Source of the DNA: Sesamum alatum
Lineage: Eukaryota; Streptophyta; Magnoliopsida; Lamiales; Pedaliaceae
NCBI GenBank assembly: GCA_034509735.1
Contig: JACGWO010000006.1
Span: forward strand, 6,959,001-7,023,000
DNA: 64,000 bases
Reading direction: 5' to 3'
The position numbers and the translations under genes were made by a program. Below are positions 1 through 12,640 of this stretch, piece by piece (positions within the stretch are counted from its first letter, which is position 1; the number at the start of each line of letters is the position of its first letter). The notes under the pieces were generated by a model. That model did not search any database. It was given only the letters and a program-made list of their open reading frames with translations, and had not been told where the DNA came from.

Positions 1-90
1 ATTATGATTTACAAGGGGTTTGTGTTCAGAGAAATCCGTATCAACATTTGTGGAGGAAAAGTATGAAAACCAGCAGAAACAAACACTTGA

Positions 91-486
91 ATAAGATGCT
101 TAGACAGGAAGAAAATGCACTCTCACTTGTTTTCTATACGACCTCTGTTCTCCTGTTTGGCTTACCGAGAGTACAGAATATCTGTGCTGCATGTGGCATC
201 AAGTGCTACTAGTTGCTGGGATCGGAGATTTGAAGAGCCACCCTTGACATTCGCTCCAACACATTCATGGCTTGGTGAGTAGACCAATATATGTTAATCC
301 ACCACTATATTAAGCTATCCTGAAAGCCTTTTTCTAGTATTAGTTTTTACCAAAAGTGTAAGGATCCAAGGTTGGTTATGAAGTTTCAATCAGCTACTAC
401 CTCTGTCATACTCATAACCTCAGTTCTCTGAAAAATATTGCACTTCTGTTCCCATCATGGCATGCTATATTACAGGCATGGTATGA
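91..486 (+). CDS. possible last two coding exons of an unidentified gene
   Basis: The frame is open from 91. Its part from about 115 to 274 reads like real protein, including the stretch SCWDRRFEEPPLTFAPTHSW, and ends at a consensus donor (CTTG/GTGAGT, GT at 275). An acceptor (ATATTACAG) ends at 475. Joining the two adds Gly-Met-Val and a TGA at 484-486, so the exons would form a C-terminus. I do not recognise the family. Stops at 64-66 and 88-90 bound the frame upstream, so an acceptor must lie between 90 and about 115, or the exon is a chance ORF. A competing frame is open from the window edge (3) to a stop near 212 and reads as less protein-like. The splice logic and amino-acid composition are the only support. 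Confidence 0.25.
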
Positions 487-2255
487 ATCATGGTAAGTGA
501 TACTTTAATAGCTGAAAGCTCAAAAAAGTAGGCAGGACTCAATTTTTATTCTGTGCTAATTCCATTGTCAACCATATTTTTCCAAAATAACATCAGTTGA
601 AAGAATTTGAATCTGTCATGTTAGGACTTATCTTATTGTAAGACACCCAAAGGCAGTATCTTTCATGAATTCTATGTATTGATTTGTAAAGGCAAGCAAC
701 TCCACGAATTTGGTGTTCTGAATACATCTGGAAACTATTATAATCTTTGCTATGTATTTGATAATTCTGAGATGATGCATGGTCTCTGATACAAACTTTA
801 AGAAGTTAGGTTCTCAAGCATTTAAACGTGTCACATGTGATATTGCCAATTATGATTTTCTTTGGGGTAAGTTGAATAGCTTTGATTACTCCATAGTTTC
901 TAACAACATGATCCACCTAAACTAAACTGTGGTAATAGTTGTGCCTAACATTCACTTTTGTCATATCCAATGCAGTTAATGATTGTAGTTCTGTGAATAT
1001 TTTGGTCATCCCTGTATGTTGGCTATCCTTATAGTTTTCCATACTGTAATGCTAGTATGATTCATGATTCGTCTCTAAATGCATAATAACGTTTTTCTTT
1101 TGCCTTAAATGGCCTTTTATTGAATTGAATGAAGTAAGAATTACATTCTTAAGAGTCTTCATTTGTGTTCATTTTACTGTTGGTTGGATACAGTAAATAC
1201 TAATATCAGCACATCTACTGGGGCATTCTTCTGCAAGAGGAGGTTTCAGTAATCCAAAAGCTATATACAACTTATATGCATATTGATTGCATTTTGCCTG
1301 GATTTTGGATAGGGACTGATTAATAGTACTTGGAGCAAACAACCTCATGCAAACACAGATAGGTGCTTGTAGAGACTCTATGCATGTTTGGATAGAAATA
1401 AAAGCTGCAGCTCTATGCATGTTTTAGTAGAAATAAAATCTGTAATGTTCTTTAACACCTTGGGAGTTGGGAGTATACATTTTCTAAGCCATTGGTTTTC
1501 AAACACTAATAACAACAGTATTTCTAAGTAATCCATCATCCATGTTTCATTGACCAAGACAACACTAACCTTCATAATCAATAACTCCTGAAACTGATTG
1601 GGAAACTTGTGTCTTGGCTGGACCCTTTGACGAAATAGTAAATGCTTTAGATCCAATTCATTTCCTTTTCAGCACTTTCTGCTAGATGCTAAAGTTGTTC
1701 AGGTTATTTATTCAGTCTTCTATAAGTTTTTATTTTTCCTCGTGTGCTTTTTAGGTCGCTGTGTTTAATCCCTTCTGAACATCGATCAGGAAGCCGTTGA
1801 TAGAACTTTGGGAGCACTCTGCAGAGGGCTATGTTTCTGGTTATTCATGATTGAGTATTCCTTCTCTGCCATGCTTGTGAACACGCAGACACGCACAAAA
1901 TGCACGTACCATCAGAATAAGGTCTATGTACATGTCTATATGGCTTTTCGATCTTAGGTAATAGTCACTTGTATAACCTCTCTCCTTCTATGTTCTTGGT
2001 GAATGTCCACCAGCCGCACAGCATGGAGTCCTGAAGTATACCTTTTCTTCCTACTGTCCACTTTACCTGTTGGCTCTTTGATATGTCTAAGTTAGTTCTG
2101 TTGTCCTTGCTGAGTAACTTTCTCCTTTATGTTTCTGAGGGTTCTTAAAAAACTTGTGCTTTTCTTCAGAAAAGGATGGAAGAGTTCCCAAAATGTGTAA
2201 ACTTCTCAAACTCAGGGGCTTTGGCATACCTTCCAATGAGTTGGGTAAAATTTAG
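487..2255. other. non-coding stretch, no feature recognised
   Basis: AT-rich DNA with short ORFs of low complexity only. It may be 3' UTR or intergenic sequence after the possible exons to its left. I see no TIRs, repeats or domain-like translations. Confidence 0.4.
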
Positions 2256-3270
2256 GTGGTGTTTTACTAAGCTTTTTTAAAATATCTTATAAACTTTTAC
2301 GTCTTATAAGATGTTTTAGAAGCTTATTTTAAAAATTATTTTAAAACTAATTTCATAAATATTACACATTAGTTTAACTTCAAATAAAAATTTATTAGAT
2401 AGTTGTTTTTACAAAAATAAAAAAATGACAGATTATGACCTAAAGTCTTGAACAAAAATAAAATATATGTACATTCATGCTAGTCGAATATTAATGTTGA
2501 TATGTAATAGATATTTCTTTGTTGATACAATGACTATTTCTAGTCGTATAATTTATAATGTCTTTAGTTTATATTTTTTTCAGTAATTATAATATTGATA
2601 TGCCCTAAAAAGTCGGCCCAAATGTAAAGCCCAACGCAAGGCCCCAAATAATGATCCAAAGAAAGTCCCAAGTTCAGCCCACAGGAAGGATCAGGCTTTT
2701 GGCCCAAATGAGGTGCAGATGGCCTAGCTAGGCCCCCAAAAGAAAGGCTCACGAAAGGAAGACTCCTAGAAGGAAGGCCCACAAAAGGAAGACCCCCAAA
2801 TATCATAACTGCTTACTTGAGCATCAGAGCGCGAACCTTTTTTTGATAGGTCTCCTTTTCCGATTTGCAGAAAGTTAAGTCCATTTTGCTCGAGTACAAG
2901 AAAATAAATTTGATTGAGCTCTTTTTGCTCACATCAAATATCAATAGCAATCTTATATTTGTTTAATTATAATAATTTATTATTTAATATGAAGCATTTT
3001 CTTTTTTTGAATCCAAAAATATTAACTAGCAAAAATATTCTTTAGAATTCTAGAGAGAGAGTGTGGTGTTGTTTGTGTGAATGATAATATTTTATAGAGC
3101 TTATAAAATGTTTTGAAAAAAATTGTATAATATCAATTTTGTTAAGATTTTATAAGATCCAAAACATATTATTATAAGATTTTATAAACACCTTAAAAAA
3201 AAATTATCAAACAAATTTTTAAAACTTATAAGCTCTAATTGAGGAGATTATAAGCTTAGCCAACTCCCTC
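2256..3270. mobile_element. TIR element, same family as 45603-46631
   Basis: The left end reads GGTGGTGTTTTACTAAGCTT and the right end AAGCTTAGCCAACTCCCTC, an imperfect TIR. Both arms are rich in cttataagatgttt repeats. The internal motif atgctagtcgaatattaatg (near 2478) returns reversed near 46200 inside the copy at 45603-46631, so the two belong to one family in opposite orientations. There is no transposase. The GGGTGTTTGG-type ends suggest a PIF/Harbinger-like MITE, but the TSD is unclear. A GC-rich block (2609-2835) sits inside. Confidence 0.6.
2609..2835. repeat. GC-rich insertion with repeated GGCCCAA words
   Basis: The block has a base composition quite unlike its AT-rich host element and many ggcccaa/agcccaa words. 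Similar words occur at 4020-4330. It is probably a fragment of the retroelement-like sequence found to the right. No ends are recognised. Confidence 0.35.
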
Positions 3271-3421
3271 TAAATCCTAAAACTCGACTAGCATTCGGAT
3301 ATTACTCACTTTTCAGTCAGTTGGCTAATAGTCATTACTCTAATCTTTGGTATTGTTCGTACAGCTCCTGGAAGCTGCTTCATTTGATGATTCAAACGTT
3401 CACAGTTGGTAATAGGTATTA

Positions 3422-3560
3422 TTAAGAGGGTGTTTGACTGAGCTTATAGATTCTGTAAAATTGTTTGATAACTTTTTTTTTTTTTTAAAGAACTTATAGA
3501 ATTTTAAAATAAAATGTTTAGAATTTTATAAGCTTGTTTTTTTGAAAAGAAAAGCTTAAC
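3422..3560. mobile_element. left end of another copy of the 45603-46631 TIR family
   Basis: taa/GAGGGTGTTTGACTGAGCTT followed by a cttataga-rich arm matches the left end of the element at 45603. I could not place its right end. The 400 bp beyond is featureless AT-rich sequence. Confidence 0.5.
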
Positions 3561-3959
3561 CCACTTTTTGATGAGAATATATTTTGAGCTCTTTAATATT
3601 AACATTCGATAGATTAAAGAGCAATTTTCTTAGTAGTTCATTTTGACCCATTATATAATTGACGAATTCCAACCAAAGAAAAAATATTTACTTATTATGA
3701 TTTTAAACTCTAATAATTAAATGGCTTTTGTAGTTATTATTAAAACATGAAATGCTTATTATGCCAAATATTTTAAGATGTCAGATCTTAAAAATAAGTT
3801 ATTAAAGCATACGGATAAAATAACATAATATAGCTAGTAATATGTTATTAATGACAAATTTATAATTAATTTAAAGGAAATTGATGTTACTTGTTTGAAA
3901 ATGAATTGTGAACTCCTTACTAATCATGCATGTAACTAGGAAATGCATTTAGAAAATAA

Positions 3960-4930
3960 ACAAAACAATTAATAATTGCACGAACGAATCCATGTAGTTA
4001 AATGTAATGCACATAAAAATGAGGTGGCCGAAAGAGGTCCTAAAGGTCCAAAAGAAATAAAGAGATCACATGAGCCCAAAGGAATGCAAGGCTCAAGGTG
4101 CCATCCCACGGGCTTAGTTCGGGTAAGGGATCAGGGTGCCCCCAGGAGGCCCAATCCAGAGAAAGCCTCCAAAGAGGAGCCCCCCGCAGAAATATTAATT
4201 GGTCAAAAGAAGCCCAACCAAATCTAACGAGGCCCAGATCCAAGAGGGCCTCATAAGCCTACAGAAAGTTGAGGGTCTGAAATCCCTCAGGCATAGTAAA
4301 GCCTATGTCATGTGGTGTCCGCGGATGGTCTAGGTGGCATCCACGTAGGACCTTTGGGGGCACACTCCACATAACAAGATAAGAACCATCCGCCTTCTTG
4401 GGGACACATGGCGCCCCCAGCCAAAAGTTTCCTATAAACCCTAAAAGCTTGACCTCCTACTGGGAGAAGGCGTCTCCTCAACCACCTTGTCGAAAATGCG
4501 ATAAGGCATCCTTATCCTTAGAATATCCTCGTCCACAGCAGATTCCAACCGCCCCCGAGAATCACAGGTCTCCAATCGCCATAAGATATCCCTCTACCAA
4601 ATTAGTGGGGATTCAACCTTATCTAAACAATTTGAGATCTTGCTTCACCAAATTTGTGAGGATCCTCTACCAAATCCAAGGGGATTCGATTTTCTCCAAC
4701 TGACTTATGGTTTCCTATAAATAAAGAGCTCCCTCAGCAATGGGAGAAGTCAACTTGTACCTTGATACTACAACTGGAGCCTATATTCTACAATTTTCAC
4801 CTTCATGCTACCACTTTAGCTTGAAAAAACAATTTAATTTCGTATTTAGAGCGGGACATGAGCTCTCTCGTCACAGCTACTGCCTGCACACCATAGATCA
4901 ATCTGGGTCAGTCACGAAAGAACCATGAAT
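3960..4930 (+). mobile_element. LTR-like retroelement remnant
   Basis: A GC-richer block with ggccc-rich words, a TATA-like CTATAAATAAAG at about 4716 and a following leader-like stretch, typical of a plant LTR promoter. No LTR ends, primer-binding site or TSD were found, and no second LTR clearly matches it. The 8490-9117 block has a similar layout but is not obviously the same sequence. Calling it an LTR is an inference. Confidence 0.3.
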
Positions 4931-5884
4931 TAGAAGGAAAGCAGGAAAAAATAATTACCTTAGAAAAGTGGTTGGCCAAGATGGTGGTCAAGTCCTTCTT
5001 GGATGAAGAGGACAACAACCGTCTATCTCCCGACAACAACATTCCCTAAAAAGTGCTAAGGGCAGAATAGACTTTCTTTCTCGCTTCCTCAAAAGAGATA
5101 GATGCATATACAACCTCCACTCTAGGATGAATTGTTGGCGCCGAGGGGAGGATCCCCCTACCTCTCTGGGAGGAGAGGAAGATGCAGAGTTGCGGAACGC
5201 ATCACCACTCCTAGAGGGATGAACACTGAGGGTTGGCCATAAGAGCTTCCCTTAGCCCTCTTAGAAGCCCCCTCGGAGGTGTTGGCTGGTCTTTCCCCTA
5301 GAATCGCTGGGGGCAGGCGTCCCGCTTGACGCCCTCATAGAAGGAGCTGGAGTTGTCTGCCAGCCTCTAAGGTTACCTTGGGTGCTGTCTTTTGGATAGC
5401 GGCATGATTTGATCTGAACAAGAAAGGCCCCAAGATCAGACAATGCCATTTAGAAAGAAACGCTTAGAAATAAAGGAAGAAGTAACTGTACCCAGGGGCT
5501 CCTTCAGAAGGACCTCATTGCAGTTCAACCCAAAATGAAAGAAAAGCCTCTTATCCACTATCCCCTTACTACCGCACAGGTTGAAGTTTAGCGTTTCCTA
5601 GAAGGCGGATAACTCTGCACTCCTCCCCAAATAGAGAACGAGTTTGATGGGAGGAAGGTCAAAGATCCACTCATGGGGGAAGTCCCAACTAGTAGAAGGA
5701 AGGACATAAAAGAAGCTTCCCTTCTAATGCTTAGGGGCACTGGGAGCAGGAAGGAAACGAACCCCATGACCGGGGGGGGAGGGGGGGAGGGGTGGGGAGA
5801 AGTTGAAAATGCCAGGATCAAACTTCTTTAATTGAAAACAAGCAAAAATCCCTACTTATGGGGCAGACGCCATAATAACTAAAA

Positions 5885-6316
5885 TGATGAATTACAATGA
5901 CCTCTACTAAGGTTTGATATAATTACGGATACCCTCTTGCTGTCTAAAAAATTACAAATACCCCCCCATGAGGTTTGTAACTATCGAACAAATAACCTAT
6001 TTTCATGCATTTTTATGGTTGAACTGACCAAAATGTCCTTATGCAAATTGAATTAGCTTTTAAAATTTTCAAAATTTTTTTGGACAAAAATCCGCAGGGA
6101 GAGGTTTCTTACGTTTCTTACATAGAGGAGCAATAACGTAATTTGCCTCGACTGATTTTTCTACAATTCTAAAAAAAAAAAAATCAAGGGTAAAATGGAT
6201 CATTTTAGGCCTTTGGTTAAAAATCACAAACTTCATGGGGGTATTTGAATTTTTTGGAACAACGAGGGGATATACATCATTATGCCAAACCTTAGGGGAG
6301 GTTATTGTAATTCATC
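5885..6316. mobile_element. 432-bp Mutator-type MITE with 10-bp direct repeats
   Basis: Flanked by ATAACTAAAA at 5875-5884 and 6317-6326. The ends are inverted repeats: TGATGAATTACAATGACCTC on the left and its near-complement on the right, continuing with accccc/gggggt blocks. There is no coding capacity. The element at 57959-58386 is the same family (shared aaattacaaatacccccc and acaaataac blocks). A 9-10 bp TSD points to Mutator-like transposition. Confidence 0.8.
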
Positions 6317-6893
6317 ATAACTAAAAAATACTTCAAAACTTTCAAAAATACGAAAGGATTTGGGAGCCATTTGGTTAAAGGAACCTCAAACACTCGAGAG
6401 ACGGCGGCGTAAAAAGGAGAAATAAGAAGGTGAAGACATGTTCGAAATTGAGTGGTAAAAAAACACTGATAATTTGGAGGAGGAATCTAAGGTTGAATCC
6501 CGGGTTGGGAGAAGAGTATAGTAAAACATTCATGGATCCCATACTCCTCTACCAACCTACGGGCATCCGCTTCTCTAAAAGAAGAAGGGATCCTATCCAC
6601 TAAAATGGGGCTGGTGGCCCTCACTCCCTCTCCACCAACCATCATTGGGTCCTTCGCCTCACCAACCCCTCGGACAAGGACAACTCTCTCATCTTCTCCC
6701 TCGTTATCCCTAGAAGAGTGCCCTCATTTTCCCAGAATCTTCCCTCTTTACATCGGGGGTACGTCTATCAAATAGCACTGTATGGCTGTCGTACGCCTCA
6801 GGCTCCACCGTCGGGACCCTCTATAGGAGGATGAACTCGGTCCTATCCCTCTTGAGGTCGCCTTTGAGGGATCATCGTCGACAGGGTTCTCTC

Positions 6894-8018
6894 TAGGGGT
6901 GATAAAAAAAATTCAAAACCACGCAAAACCGCCCGAACCAAACCGAATCAAACCGTTTTTTATGATTTATCTTCCAAACCGCACTTCTAAATTTAGAGTG
7001 AAACCACACCGCACTATTGGTTTGGTATTAATTTAGAGCTTTCAAAAACTGCCAAAAATCGAACCGAACCGCAAAATATATAATTTTTTTAAAACTATAT
7101 ATACAATAATTTGATAAAATAATTAATTGTTTATAGAATTTCATATTCAAATTATACAAGCCAAAATTCATAGTAATTTTATAAAAAAATGTGTTTAATT
7201 CTGTAAGCCCATTAGGACTTTAAGCTCGTTAGATTCTTCTTCCACTTTCATATTAGTTTTTTTCCTTTTTTTTTTTTTAATTTTTTCTCACTCCCCCTTT
7301 TACCTCCTCTCTTTCGCCCCTTCTTATTCTCTGTTCTCTCCCAGTCTCTTCGCTGCCCTTGCTCTTCTCTATTCTTTCTCACTCTTCTCTTTTATTCCTT
7401 TTTTTTTCTCTCCCTTTCTCCTCTTCGTCCACCGCACCTCTACCGCCGTTAGCTCCATCTGCCCCACCGCAGAAATTGTAGGAATATTGATAATAGGAAT
7501 TGTACTGTCTAGACTATATTACCTGATACTAATTATCAAATATTGATTAATGATTAATTAAATTTGATATGCTTTCTGGACAATATATTTGATATGTCCA
7601 TAACCAATCCTTGGCCTTTGTTCGATTAAGTGTTTCCCTGTTGCTTAATTTTCTAGATTATCAATATTGATATCAAACTCATGACTTCAAGAATTAATTA
7701 TTATATATGTTCTTATATTTTAATCTACTTAAAGTTGTGGAGAGTGTTGGTGGTTTATGATGCATAATATTGGTCTTTTGTCCTTTCTTAATACAAACAC
7801 TTATTTTACTTCTTGATTTTTGTTAGTCTCAATGTCTTATTTCTGTTATAAGTATTAAAATCGCCAAAATGCTCAAACCGCCCGAACCGCCTGAAACCGC
7901 ACCTTTGATTTTGGTTTTAAAAGTGGCAATTTAAAAAATTATTTTATAAAACCGCCAATGGCAATTCGATTTGAAAATAGCTTTAAAAAAAATCAAAACC
8001 GCACCATGAGCACCCCTA
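6894..8018. mobile_element. 1125-bp non-autonomous hAT element
   Basis: TIRs TAGGGGTG (6894-6901) and CACCCCTA (8011-8018) are flanked by a perfect 8-bp TSD, GTTCTCTC (6886-6893 and 8019-8026). The arms carry the repeated aaaccgcccgaacc words common at plant hAT ends. The interior is AT-rich with a pyrimidine-rich stretch at about 7260-7460. There is no transposase. The 8-bp TSD assigns it to hAT. Confidence 0.9.
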
Positions 8019-8489
8019 GTTCTCTCCCACAAAATGGATAGACACATTCGAGGACGCCATTAAAACCAAAAGGAGAAAGAAACAGAAAACCAAAAGGAAA
8101 GATAGGCAGAAGTGCAATAGAGAAAATACAGAGGAAAGAAACTTACAACAGTAAAAAAGAAAGAAAGGAAAGGTCAAGAGCTCCAACATTTCTCTCTCCA
8201 AAGATCGAGGGGGGAGGGGGGGGGGGATGAAAGAAAAGAGGGAAGAAGTAGTTAGGGCTGTGATCACCGCTACTCCTTGGCTAGGTAATTGTCTCCCATT
8301 GGGGCAACTACACAACAACAGTTACCCACAGGGACAGTTCCCTTCAATCGTTGCCCACTGCATAAGATGGCAAGGGGTGCCCGAAGAGGAGGATTGCCCT
8401 CCCCCGAAGAAGGAATGGTGATATTTCAGACAAGCTTGCCCAAATGGGAGCTCACTACCCTAAGGAGGTGTGAATGAGGCCCTACCTCT

Positions 8490-9117
8490 TCAGAGTGGGG
8501 GGATTGAATGATGCTCTGAAATTGCAATTAACCCAAGAAGGACGCTGGCTAGGTACAACCCAGTAAAGGCCCAAGGAAACGCACAACCAAAAAGGGGGAT
8601 GCTTATCCCTTAATCCTTAATTACCTCACAGGGAAGCGAATTGTAGCAAGAGCTTAGCTGCACTCTCTCAGGCCCAAGATGGATGATGATGGGGGCAGAC
8701 AACTGGGTACCCACGTGTCCCCGCGTATTGTGAACAGAATGCCACCTATAGGGAGGGTGGCCACATAGTCGAGGACAAGACCCGGAGACCTAGCTCGGTC
8801 AACTCACTTATCCCAACTACCCCCCCAGATTTCAGGTGAAATTATGCCAAGAGGCCTATCCGATCAAGAATCCTCAACAAGAGATAGCTTGTGCTTCTCC
8901 CCTAGTTTCCTGGAGGACTTATCCACAACAACCATCGACTCGAGTCCCGAGGAAGCCACACTCCTTCAAACGGCATGGGATTTTAGCTATAAAAGTTGGC
9001 CTCTCCCCTCCGGTAAAGGGTAATGATTTTTACCACTTATATGCGCACAAGGCACTCAACATTTTTCAGTTATGAATTATTGCTCCATCGCATTGCTTAG
9101 TGTTCTTTTCTCGACTA
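8490..9117 (+). mobile_element. LTR-like block with TATA box
   Basis: GC-richer than what follows, with gctataaaagttgg (TATA box near 8988) followed by a 100-bp leader-like stretch, then an abrupt change to AT-rich TIR-element sequence at about 9118. This resembles the end of an LTR, but no TG..CA ends, primer site or TSD are visible. Confidence 0.3.
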
Positions 9118-10227
9118 ACTTAATATAATTTATTAATTTTAGTAAAATTTAGTTATTAATAAAAATAGAGGATAACTAATCTTTCAATTTTAAGAACTTA
9201 AAATAATTTAGGGAATTATATTTACACCCCTTTACCCAATGTTCTTTTACACAAACCATCCATGCTTTTTGAAAAATTATAGAAACCACCCTTGACAACC
9301 TTTAATATCCAAAAATGCCCTTGTTGACTTGGTCGAATTTTAATAAAAAATTTTGAAGGACGAAAATGCCCTCAAGGGTATTTCTGTAATTACCAAAAGG
9401 TAGAAGGGGTATCAAAATAATATTTATGGGAATGAGTAATATCACCACATATATTTTTTTAATTATTTATATTAATCTTTAATTTAAATTTAAATGATTT
9501 TATTAACTTATTTTAATTGAATCTCTACATAAAATTACCCCTTTTAATACTTAAAATATCAAATCAATATATTAATAAATTTAGTTACTAGATTATAAGT
9601 TTGAATTAAAAAATTATTTGTATAAATTATTTAAAATTATTAAAATTAAAAGATTATTATTCTTCAATTTTTATTTATAACTAAATTTTATTAAAGTTAA
9701 TAAATTACAATAAAAATAATTTATGTATTTTATATAAATTATATTATAATTAGTAAAATAAATAATTTATTCAAAAAATATTTTAAATTATTAAATTATT
9801 ATTTTTTAAAAATATTATCCGTTCTTTTGAACCTCACAATTATTATTCACACCCCCCCCCCCCCCCCATCTCCCTACGGCCAAGCCCTCTTCTGCCTTCC
9901 CCCCCCCCCACACCATCCTTCGCCCTTGTCCGCATTCGTTTTTCATCTAAATTTGTATGTATAAATGCATAACATCTATATATATATAAATATGTATGTA
10001 TAGGTATATACATATCTATATATTGATATATGTATAATTTATTAAATTTTGTAAAATTTTTAAATATAAATAAAAATAGAGGATATTTAAAATAATTTAT
10101 ACAAATGTGATAATTTTTAATTTAAATTTATAACCTATTAACTAATTTTTATTAATGTATTAATTGAATAATTCAATATTTTAATTATTAGTAGGTGTAA
10201 TTTTTATATAGAGATTCAATAAAAATA

Positions 10228-11895
10228 GGGTTAAATATAGTTACCACCCCTAAAGTATCCATCCCATATCAATTACTCCTAGGGCTCGTTTAGTTCGTGT
10301 GATAGGATTAGGCGTGATGGGATTGGGTGGGATGTGAAATTGAATGATAGTTAATCTCATCTTACATTATATGTTGTTTGATTTGATGTATTGTATGTAG
10401 GATATCCCATGTGATAATATAGTATGATGTTTGGTTGAAGGGATTATAAAATATGATTAAAATGCAAAAAGACTATTAAGTGTACCCTCTTTTAAGTTAT
10501 TTACATTTTTATATTGTAGCTTGTCCAGAATCACAAAAAATTAAAAAGAAAACTATAAATTATTTATTGAAATACAATTGCTTCAAATAAAATCAATTTG
10601 TGGAATATTTCCTTTATTTTTCTGTATCTATATGAAATAGAAGTTCAAAATACGCATTCAATTTAGTAATTAATTGAAAATCAAATATTTTTCAAAAGTA
10701 AAAAAAAAGAAGTAATATTTTTTATTCTATTTTATTATTTAATTATTACAACTTAAAATATATTTTTTTAATCATGTATGTCATTCTCAAGTAACAAAAA
10801 ATACAAAATTAGAAAAAAAGTCAAAAGTTTGGTTGTTGTTCATGATGAGAAGAAATAGATAAAGAGGAAAAGAGGGGGGGCGGGGCGGGGGGGGGGGGGA
10901 GGGAGGGAGAGGAGAGAAGGGTAAATGAGGAATAAAATTTTTAATACTGGTTTATCATAATTTGTGGGATTGTGTATCCTACCTCATAGGTGGTATCCAT
11001 TATCCCATAAATTCTGATAAATAAGACCGGACCCGGTATTAATACCGGGCTCTAATAATACTAACCAAACATGTGATTAGGCATGATAAGTAATTTTATC
11101 ATGCCTAATCATATGAAGCAAACGGGGCCCTAAAGTATTAAAACCTTCAAAAACCTCCATGATCTTCTAACTCCTTTAATGTTTAAGTTTTAAAAGTCCA
11201 TCTTACCTTTACTAAAATTGCTTTCTGAAAGAAAAAATTAAAGAGATTTTTAAAACACTAAAACCCACTCTTTGTCGGAGCTTTGCCTAATTCTAGTTTC
11301 ACTTGTTGATCGAGATCTTTTTATTTTTATAATTCTAAAATATTTGGAGCTCATTTTATTTTAATTTCACTAATTTGTCAAACCATGCAAGTGAAAAATA
11401 AATCTAAACATTCATATAATTACTACATTTATATAACCACATATATAAATATATATATATATATATATTACAAATGTATATTAATTGTATATTTTTTATT
11501 AATTCATCAGCCCTTTTGATTTTATTAATGGTATATTTGTTTAGGTAAATATATAAATATATATGCATATATAAATTTATTTTTAATTTGGTTTGACAAA
11601 CAAGTGAAACTAAAATAAAATGAGCTCCAAGTACTTTAGGATTACAAAATAAAAAGAGCTCGATGAACAAGTGAAACTAGAATTAGATAGATTTTCGACA
11701 AAGGTGATTTTGGTATTTTAGAAATCCTTTTAATTATTTTTATAAAGCAATTTTTAGTAAGGGTATAATAAACTTTTTAAACTTAAAAATTAAAGGAGTT
11801 AGAAAGTCCGGGGGGGGGAGGGGGGTATTAGGTTTTAATACTTTAGGGGGTAATTGAATTAGGGTGGATACTTTAGCGGTGGTAACTGTATTTAA
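10228..11895. mobile_element. long-TIR element nested in 9211-12191
   Basis: GGGTTAAATATAGTTACCAC on the left is mirrored by GGTAACTGTATTTAA on the right. The arms of about 300 bp (11131-11400 against 11570-11890) are inverted copies. A 12-bp direct repeat, TCAATAAAAATA, flanks it (10216-10227, 11896-11907), more than a TSD needs because the AT-rich target repeats. The left arm is split by 10282-11130. Confidence 0.65.
10282..11130. mobile_element. 849-bp MITE, innermost of the nest
   Basis: GGGCTCGTTTAGTTCG and GAAGCAAACGGGGCCC form the TIR, with a second inverted block (gataggattaggcgtgat against taatcatgcctaatc-type sequence). The uninterrupted host sequence can be inferred from the matching right arm of 10228-11895, leaving TA or TAA as the duplication, consistent with a Tourist/PIF-Harbinger type. 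Contains a G-rich tract at 10873-10911. No coding capacity. Confidence 0.6.
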
Positions 11896-12640
11896 TCAAT
11901 AAAAATATCTAATGAAATAATGTACTATTAGTATGTATAATAAGAAAAATATATGGTGTCATGTTACTCATTCCCATAAACATTACTTTGACACCCTCTC
12001 TACCTTCTGGTAATCACAGAAACACCCCTGAGGATATTTCTGTCATTGAAAAATTATATTAAAGTTTGACCAGGTCAACAGGAGTATTTTTGAGCTTTAA
12101 AGGCCGTCAGGGGTGGTTTCTGTAATTTTTCAAAAAACTGGGGTGATTTGTGTAAAAAAGCAATAAATGAGGAATGTAAATATAATTATTCAAATAATTT
12201 ATACATGTGTGATAATTTTTTAATTTAAGTTTATAATCTAGTACCTAATTTATTAATATATTATTTGAATTATATAATAAGGTGTAATTTTATATAGAGA
12301 TTGAATTTAAAAGTTAATAAAATAATTTAAATCCAAATTAAAAATTGGCATAAATAATACAAAAATATATCGATAATATTACCCATTCCCATAAATATTG
12401 CTACGACACCCCTCTACCTATTGGTAATTACAGAAACATCTCTTGAAGGCATTTCTATCCTTAAAAATTATATTAAAGTTTGACTAGGTCAACAAGGGCA
12501 TTTTTGGGTTTTCATTATTTTTTTCCACCGTAAAAAGTTGGGAGGGGTGGTATCTATAATTTTACAAAAGGTATGGGTAGTTTGTGTGAAAGAGCAATAG
12601 GTAAGTAGGTGTCAATATAATTATATTTTTATATAATTGA

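Larger units (their letters stand above)
4980..8489 (-). pseudogene. decayed retroelement coding remnant, interrupted twice
   Basis: On the minus strand between about 6600 and 6330 the translation contains SFREADARRLVEEYGI and, in the same frame, FYAAVSRVFEVPL, a style familiar from gag-like regions of plant retrotransposons. It continues beyond the inserted element at 5885-6316 as a short stretch near 5870-5780. Stops and shifts are frequent, so no product is possible. The remainder (4980-5580, 6650-6890, 8027-8489) has the same base composition but gives no recognisable domain. The hAT element at 6894-8018 is a later insertion. The minus-strand reading conflicts with the plus-strand TATA boxes of the flanking LTR-like blocks, so all three may not belong to one element. 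Confidence 0.3.
9211..12191. mobile_element. Mutator-type element inserted in a copy of its own family
   Basis: The left end GGGAATTATATTTACACCCC and the right arm (11960-12191) are inverted repeats over more than 200 bp. The flanking direct repeat is AAATAATTTA (9201-9210 and 12192-12201). The right end is worn (ATTATTC). The interior includes a GC-rich island at 9852-9945, whose sequence style matches the island of 24293-25856. It is itself interrupted by 10228-11895. Confidence 0.65.
9118..12640. mobile_element. outermost member of a four-level nest of TIR elements
   Basis: The pieces 9118-9210 and 12192-12640 are inner and right-arm sequence of the family seen whole at 24293-25856. The right arm carries the blocks ttggtaattacagaaacat and tttgactaggtcaacaag, and its terminus lies near 12620-12640. 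Its left terminus is missing. The inner element 9211-12191 interrupts it. Confidence 0.55.

Noticed and set aside
3960..9117. One complete LTR retrotransposon with LTRs at 3960-4930 and 8490-9117
   Set aside because: The two blocks share layout but not clear sequence, no TG..CA ends or primer site were found, and the gag-like frame lies on the other strand.
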